A stretch of DNA of 11,531 bases from an uncultured Bacteroidota bacterium. Its GTDB lineage: Bacteria; Bacteroidota; Bacteroidia; 2-12-FULL-35-15. Below, one piece after another: positions 6,765 through 11,531 of the stretch; positions within the stretch are counted from its first letter, which is position 1; every line of letters starts with the position of its first letter. The stretch spans positions 1 through 11,531 of the forward strand of contig CAIRRW010000190.1 of the NCBI GenBank assembly GCA_903881065.1, given 5' to 3'. The notes below the pieces were generated by a model, which did no database searches, was not told where the DNA came from, and worked only from the letters and a program-made list of their open reading frames with translations. The position numbers were made by a program, and so were the translations under genes.

Positions 6765-7169
6765 ATGAAAAAGATAACAAAACAATCGCTGCTTATGGTG
6801 GCTCTTTCAGTATTTAGTATGGCTATATGTCCATCTAAATCAATTGCAAGGACTAATTGTATTAAGTTTAATCAAAATAAAGTTTGGTCATCAATGATAA
6901 GTATTTCCGACGACCAAAATATAGTAGTTAAGGCTACTAAACAAGATTGGAAAGTGGAAGTTCAAATTTCATATAATGGGGATGAAGGGAAAAATGGAAA
7001 ATTGAGGATTTATAATTCTCAGCAACAATTTATAAATGAATTTGAAATTGAATTAAAGAAATCTCCTGAATTTATCACTCTTAATCTTGCAGAATTTTCA
7101 GCTGGTACCTATACTGTTGAGTTAATAACAGTGAATGGTAAACATACATCTAACTTAATAATAAAATAA
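6765..7169 (+). CDS. Small secreted protein resembling a stand-alone T9SS C-terminal sorting domain
   Basis: The 134-aa product starts with a Sec signal peptide of about 28 residues (M-K-K-I-T-K, hydrophobic core, cut near S-K-S-I-A). The rest, about residues 45-134, alternates beta strands and turns and ends LNLAEFSAGTYTVELITVNG (107-126) then K-H-T-S-N-L-I-I-K. This closely resembles type A T9SS sorting domains, which typically end L-S-x-L-x-x-G-x-Y-x-V plus a final lysine-ended strand. The middle L-R-I-Y-N-S-Q-Q-Q-F is also typical. Normally such a domain is the tail of a larger cargo protein; here almost nothing precedes it. It could be a small T9SS cargo, an accessory or chaperone for the adjoining adhesin, or a DUF3244-like periplasmic sandwich. 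A strong promoter lies 64 bp upstream and the adhesin gene starts 13 bp after its stop, so co-transcription is likely. Export is well supported; the role is inferred. Confidence 0.82.
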   Translation: MKKITKQSLLMVALSVFSMAICPSKSIARTNCIKFNQNKVWSSMISISDDQNIVVKATKQDWKVEVQISYNGDEGKNGKLRIYNSQQQFINEFEIELKKSPEFITLNLAEFSAGTYTVELITVNGKHTSNLIIK

Positions 7170-7182
7170 ATACTGATATAAC

Positions 7183-10100
7183 ATGAAAAAATTACTATCC
7201 ACTTTCTCATTTGTAATTATTAGCTTTTTATCAATTGCACAATTGGTAACTCCTTTTACCTCACGATTTACTATTACTCAAAAGGGAGGAATTGTGATGT
7301 TAGCTAATACTGCTGCTGGTTGCGGTTCAACGACAGGTACAAGCGGTTGTGTGACAAACCAAACTTGTGCACAGGCCCATGCGGAGGTTCCTCCAAACGG
7401 AACTGCCGTTGACAATGACTTTATTCAGTCGTATGTAGACGTAGACGCTGATGGAACTACTTGGATGTCGAGTAGTGATAGTTTAAATTTGGCTTCTTGT
7501 AGTCAAATTTCTTTTGCAGGCTTATATTGGGGTGCAGGAGGAAGTACAAATGATGCAGATGGATTACATTGGGCTACAAGAAGTACGGTTAAGTTAAAGG
7601 TTAATAATGGAAGTTACCAAACATTAACAGCAGATAATTCATTTGACAATACTACAGGATACAAGTCATATCACAATTTTAAAGATATTACAAGTATTGT
7701 AACCGCGGCTGGAATAAAGGGGAGATATACTGTAGCTAATATGCCATTACTTAATGACAATGGAACAAGTAGCAACCGTTGGGGAGGATGGGCAATTGTA
7801 ATTGTTTACAAAAATGAATTAGAAAGTTATAAAAATCTAAGTGTATTTAATGGATTAACGAATGTGTCCTCTGGGGCTAACAGTACCACCGATTTAACTA
7901 TTTCAGGATTCCTTACTCCTCCTAGTGGTCCAGTAAACTTTAGCTTAGGTGTGTTGACTTATGATGGAGATAGAGGGTATTCAGCAAGCGGAGGTTTTTC
8001 TTGCCCTGCTACCTATAAAGGAGACTCCTTGTTATTTAAAGGAGCAACTAGTTTTCAAGCGGTTTCAGATGCTATACATCCTGCAAATGATGTTTTTAAT
8101 AGTACAATTGCCAATAATGGTGTTTTGACGCCATTTCGAAATCCTAGCTATAATAATACATTAGGACATGATGCTTCCATTTTTTACCCAAATAACAGTT
8201 CAAAAACCTTTGTTGGAAACAGTGCGACTACTGCAACTATTCGACAAAGAACTGGTGGTGAAACATTCCTTACTCAAGTTGTTACTTGTGCTATTGATAT
8301 TTATGAACCAGATTTAAGAGGAGCTCTTTCTGTTGTCGATTTGAATGGAGGAACTACTGTCCCAGGTGATACACTAGAATATACTGCGCTAATAAAGAAC
8401 ATAGGTTCAAATCCGTCAATTAATACGTGGATGGTTGATACATTACCTGCGGCTTCAGTATTTGTACCTGGTTCTATAAAAGTTATTGCGGGTCCTAATA
8501 CAGGCGTAAAAACTGATGTGGCAGGAGATGATCAAGGAGAATATAATGCAGCTTCTAGGTCTGTAACTGTCAGGATAGGAACAGGGGCAAATGCATCTAC
8601 TGGAGGTGTGGTTTTGAATTCTCCTACAGGTATAGATAGTACAAAAATAAAATTTCGAGTTACAGTAACAACAGATTGTGTTGTACTTTTATGTAATAAT
8701 AATGTACAAAATAAATTTCATGTTATAGGTACCGGTCAAATATCCGGTCATACATTTAACTTTGGAAGTAATCCCGGCTTATACGATATAAATGGTTGCC
8801 CTATACCAGGATCAACAATTACAAATATTGTCTCTGCAATCTGCCCTCAGCCTACAGCATCAAATAATACACCTATTTGCGAGGGAAATACAATTAATTT
8901 GTTCTCATCAAGTTCGGTAAGTGCAACCTATTCGTGGACAGGGCCCAATGGATTTACATCCACTCTCCAAAACCCAACAATACCAAATTCCACCGTTGCT
9001 ATGGCGGGCACATATACTGTCGCTATTCACCAAACAGGAGGAGCCTGTAGTTTAATAGCAACTACTAATGTTGTAATAAATCCAACCCCTGTAATGACGA
9101 ATACTTCAGCAGTGGCCGTATGCTCTGGAGGAACATTAAATATTCCATTAACAAGTAGTGCAAGTGCTACATATACTTGGATTGGAGGGGCTAATGCAAA
9201 TGTAACAGGTATTACTACAACTTTGCAATCTACAACTTCTATTGTTAACACCTTGACTAATTTAACCACAGTTCCACAAACCGTAACATACACTGTTACC
9301 CCAACAGGTACAGTAGCCAGTTGTTCAGGCGTGGTTCAGATAATTACTGTGACTGTTAACCCTACACCAAATGTAATTGCTACCCCTCCTGCCCACACTA
9401 TTTGTTCAGGAGGAGCACCTTCAATTGCGCTTACCAGTTCAGTTTCCGGTGCAACATTTGCCTGGACTGTTACTAATCAGAATTTATCAACTGGAGGGAC
9501 AGCGTCAAGTGGAAATACCATAGCCCAAACATTAACATCTTTAGCAGGGATTACCGGGACAGCTACTTATACAGTTACTCCAACAGCAAATTCTTGTCCC
9601 GGCACTACTGTTTCGGTTGTTATAACAGTTACACATCTTTATATTCCGACTTTCAGTTATACGGGAACTCCATATTGCCAAAATGGATCGAATCCTTCAC
9701 CTACTTTTAGCGGAGGAGGAACTGCTGGTACATTTACTTCGACTACAGGATTAAGCATTAATGCAGCTACAGGCGTAGTTAATCTTGCAGCAAGTACACC
9801 CGGAACTTATACTGTTACAAACTCCTTTCCTGCCGGTGGAGGATGTACAATACAATCAGCAACCTCATCTATAACAATAACTGCTTTGCCGATAGCAACA
9901 TTTAGTTATACAGGTACACCTTATTGTCAGAATGGAAGCAATCCTTCCCCTACATTCAGTGGAGGAGGAGCAGCTGGAACATTTACATCAACAGCAGGAT
10001 TAAGTATCAATTCGTCAACTGGTGTGGTTAATTTGGCAGCAAGTACCCCTGGAACATATACAGTAACAAATACGATTTCCGCAGGCGGTGGATGTACCGC

Positions 10101-11531
10101 ACAAGTTGCCACATCAACTATTACAATAACCGCATTGCCTATTGGTTCTTTCAATTATACCGGTTCTCCTTATTGTCAGACAGGAAGTAATCCTTCTCCA
10201 ACTTTTAGTGGTAGTGGAGTAGCTGGAACATTTAGTTCAACTACAGGTTTGACTATTGATTCGAATACGGGAACAGTCAATTTAGCGGCAAGTACTCCCG
10301 GAACATATACTGTTACAAATACGTTAGCTGCAATTGGTGGTTGTGCCATACAAACAGCTACATCAAATATTACTATTACAGCATTACCTGTGGCAACATT
10401 TAGTTATACAGGTACTCCTTATTGCCAGAATGGAACTAATCCTTCACCTACATTTAGTGGAGGTGGAGTAGCTGGAACATTTACTTCAACTGCGGGATTA
10501 AGTATTAATTCTTCAACTGGGGTAGTTAATTTAGCTGGTAGCACTCCTGGAACTTATACAGTTACAAATACAATAGCAGCAGCCGGTGGTTGTGCATTAC
10601 AAAAGGCTACATCAAGCATTACAATTACTGCACTTCCTATTGCTACGTTTAATTATACAGGTACTCCGTATTGCCAAAATGGAAGCAATCCATCACCTAC
10701 ATTTAGTGGAGGAGGTGTTGCAGGTACATTTACTTCAACATCAGGTTTAAGTATCAATTCCACAACAGGTGCGGTAAATTTGACAGCAAGTACTCCAGGG
10801 ACATATACAGTAACAAATACAATTTCAGCATTTGGAGGCTGTGGGACACAATCAGCAACAGCTTCCATAACGATAACAGCATTGCCAATTGCAACTTTTA
10901 GTTATTCAGGAACTCCATACTGTCAGACTGGAAGTAATCCATCACCTACATTTAGTGGAGGCGGAGTTGCAGGCACATTTACATCTGCAGCAGGGTTAAG
11001 TATTAATTCTTCAACAGGAGTTGTTAACCTAGCAGCAAGTACATCAGGAACTTATACTGTAACGAATACCATAGCAGCAGCAGGAGGCTGTGCAGCACAA
11101 ACAGCAACTGCAAGCATTACCATAACAGCATTACCTATAGCGACTTTTAGTTATACAGGAACTCCATATTGTCAGACAGGAAGTAATCCATCACCTACAT
11201 TTAGTGGAGGCGGAGTAGCCGGTACATTTACATCTGCAGCAGGGTTAAGTATTAATTCTTCAACAGGAGTTGTTAACCTAGCAGCAAGTACAGCAGGAAC
11301 TTATACAGTAACGAATACCATTGCAGCATCAGGAGGCTGTACAGCACAATCAACAACAGCTTCCATAACGATAACAGCATTACCTATTGCCACTTTTAGT
11401 TATGCAGGAACTCCATATTGTCAGACAGGAAGTAATCCATCACCTACATTTAGTGGAGGCGGAGTAGCCGGTACATTTACATCTGCAGCAGGGTTAAGTA
11501 TTAATTCTTCAACAGGAGTTGTTAACCTATC
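7183..11531 (+). CDS. Giant adhesin-like surface protein with DUF11-, Ig/PKD-like and 83-aa tandem repeats, partial
   Basis: The frame is open from ATG 7183 to the right edge, 1449 codons and incomplete. Residues 1-20 are a signal peptide ending S-I-A-Q. Residues about 21-377 form an N-terminal domain with RWGGWAIVIVYKN, NLSVFNGL, TYDGDRGYS and IRQRTGGETF motifs, a pattern often seen ahead of DUF11 domains in bacterial surface proteins. A DUF11-like beta domain follows (about 378-553; DLNGGTTVPGDTLEYTALIK). Then come an Ig-like domain (554-633; YSWTGPNGF, GTYTV) and two PKD-like domains (634-726, 727-823), each opening with a C-S-G-G motif. From residue 824, 83-aa repeats continue to the window end. 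No catalytic motif is visible. By analogy with gliding and adhesion proteins of Bacteroidota it is probably exported by T9SS and anchored through a C-terminal domain outside the window. It is cotranscribed with the small gene 13 bp upstream. ATG 7183 is the only start giving a signal peptide. Confidence 0.93.
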   Translation, partial: MKKLLSTFSFVIISFLSIAQLVTPFTSRFTITQKGGIVMLANTAAGCGSTTGTSGCVTNQTCAQAHAEVPPNGTAVDNDFIQSYVDVDADGTTWMSSSDSLNLASCSQISFAGLYWGAGGSTNDADGLHWATRSTVKLKVNNGSYQTLTADNSFDNTTGYKSYHNFKDITSIVTAAGIKGRYTVANMPLLNDNGTSSNRWGGWAIVIVYKNELESYKNLSVFNGLTNVSSGANSTTDLTISGFLTPPSGPVNFSLGVLTYDGDRGYSASGGFSCPATYKGDSLLFKGATSFQAVSDAIHPANDVFNSTIANNGVLTPFRNPSYNNTLGHDASIFYPNNSSKTFVGNSATTATIRQRTGGETFLTQVVTCAIDIYEPDLRGALSVVDLNGGTTVPGDTLEYTALIKNIGSNPSINTWMVDTLPAASVFVPGSIKVIAGPNTGVKTDVAGDDQGEYNAASRSVTVRIGTGANASTGGVVLNSPTGIDSTKIKFRVTVTTDCVVLLCNNNVQNKFHVIGTGQISGHTFNFGSNPGLYDINGCPIPGSTITNIVSAICPQPTASNNTPICEGNTINLFSSSSVSATYSWTGPNGFTSTLQNPTIPNSTVAMAGTYTVAIHQTGGACSLIATTNVVINPTPVMTNTSAVAVCSGGTLNIPLTSSASATYTWIGGANANVTGITTTLQSTTSIVNTLTNLTTVPQTVTYTVTPTGTVASCSGVVQIITVTVNPTPNVIATPPAHTICSGGAPSIALTSSVSGATFAWTVTNQNLSTGGTASSGNTIAQTLTSLAGITGTATYTVTPTANSCPGTTVSVVITVTHLYIPTFSYTGTPYCQNGSNPSPTFSGGGTAGTFTSTTGLSINAATGVVNLAASTPGTYTVTNSFPAGGGCTIQSATSSITITALPIATFSYTGTPYCQNGSNPSPTFSGGGAAGTFTSTAGLSINSSTGVVNLAASTPGTYTVTNTISAGGGCTAQVATSTITITALPIGSFNYTGSPYCQTGSNPSPTFSGSGVAGTFSSTTGLTIDSNTGTVNLAASTPGTYTVTNTLAAIGGCAIQTATSNITITALPVATFSYTGTPYCQNGTNPSPTFSGGGVAGTFTSTAGLSINSSTGVVNLAGSTPGTYTVTNTIAAAGGCALQKATSSITITALPIATFNYTGTPYCQNGSNPSPTFSGGGVAGTFTSTSGLSINSTTGAVNLTASTPGTYTVTNTISAFGGCGTQSATASITITALPIATFSYSGTPYCQTGSNPSPTFSGGGVAGTFTSAAGLSINSSTGVVNLAASTSGTYTVTNTIAAAGGCAAQTATASITITALPIATFSYTGTPYCQTGSNPSPTFSGGGVAGTFTSAAGLSINSSTGVVNLAASTAGTYTVTNTIAASGGCTAQSTTASITITALPIATFSYAGTPYCQTGSNPSPTFSGGGVAGTFTSAAGLSINSSTGVVNL
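9652..11531 (+). repeat. 249-bp (83-aa) tandem coding repeats, seven complete units plus a partial eighth
   Basis: Units start at 9652, 9901, 10150, 10399, 10648, 10897, 11146 and 11395, always exactly 249 bp apart, so no unit has gained or lost a codon. Each protein unit opens F-S/N-Y-T/S/A-G-T/S-P-Y-C-Q. It continues through NPSPTFSG, a G-L-S/T-I-N/D turn, and GTYTVTN, then a G-C pair and S/N-I-T-I-T-A-L-P. Two cysteines per unit (about positions 9 and 65) are invariant and could form a disulfide outside the cell. The last units are almost identical at DNA level: the 137 visible bases of unit 8 differ from unit 7 at two positions. Unit 1 has many silent and several replacement differences. 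The array continues past the right edge. Confidence 0.95.

Noticed and set aside
9027..10868. Three minus-strand open frames within the adhesin repeats (9027-9293, 9927-10154, 10653-10868).
   Set aside because: They recur with the repeat units and are antisense readings of Thr/Gly/Ser-rich codons; the plus-strand frame is continuous with signal peptide and domains.

Overview
The window looks like the chromosome of an AT-rich, free-living or host-associated Bacteroidota species with a type IX secretion system (T9SS) lifestyle. The evidence is a periplasmic S46 dipeptidyl-peptidase, a WG-repeat secreted protein, a SulP transporter of the Bacteroidota type, a huge Ig/PKD-like repetitive surface protein, a T9SS C-terminal-domain-like small protein, and a textbook Bacteroidota promoter (TTTG, 20 bp, TATATTTG). 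No rRNA, tRNA, CRISPR array or insertion sequence was seen. Genus cannot be named from the sequence alone.

Layout. Positions 1-5738 carry four minus-strand genes. In transcription order they are an S46 dipeptidyl-peptidase (5738-3585), a small secreted protein of unknown function (3496-3131), a SulP anion transporter with a C-terminal STAS-like domain (2968-1418), and a WG-repeat protein (1271 to beyond the left edge). Gaps of 88-162 bp separate them, and Bacteroidota -7 boxes lie before two of them, so they look like separately promoted neighbours, not a tight operon. Positions 5739-6764 are a 1 kb divergent intergenic region. Positions 6765-11531 carry a plus-strand pair: a 134-aa secreted beta-sandwich protein resembling a stand-alone T9SS sorting domain, then, 13 bp later, a giant adhesin-like protein that runs off the right edge.

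The giant protein (at least 1449 codons) has a signal peptide, an N-terminal domain of the kind found in DUF11 surface proteins, a DUF11-like domain, an Ig-like domain, two PKD-like domains, and then at least seven and a half tandem 83-aa (249-bp) repeats. These repeats become more alike at DNA level towards the right edge. The two-gene unit probably makes an exported surface filament or adhesin plus a small secreted partner.

The most unusual structure is in the intergenic region: about twelve 21-bp units (6225-6476) with a recurring GATNCAATCT core. Read on the plus strand in one frame, they form a 31-codon ORF with heptad-like IESLRIK units, followed by five tiny ORFs spaced exactly 42 bp apart and separated each time by TAA-CTA-ATG. 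A 9-bp direct repeat (GTTAAAGAG) recurs exactly 12 x 21 bp apart at the two ends. Whether this is a protein-binding array, a structured RNA, a set of micro-ORFs or a decayed coiled-coil repeat cannot be settled from sequence alone.
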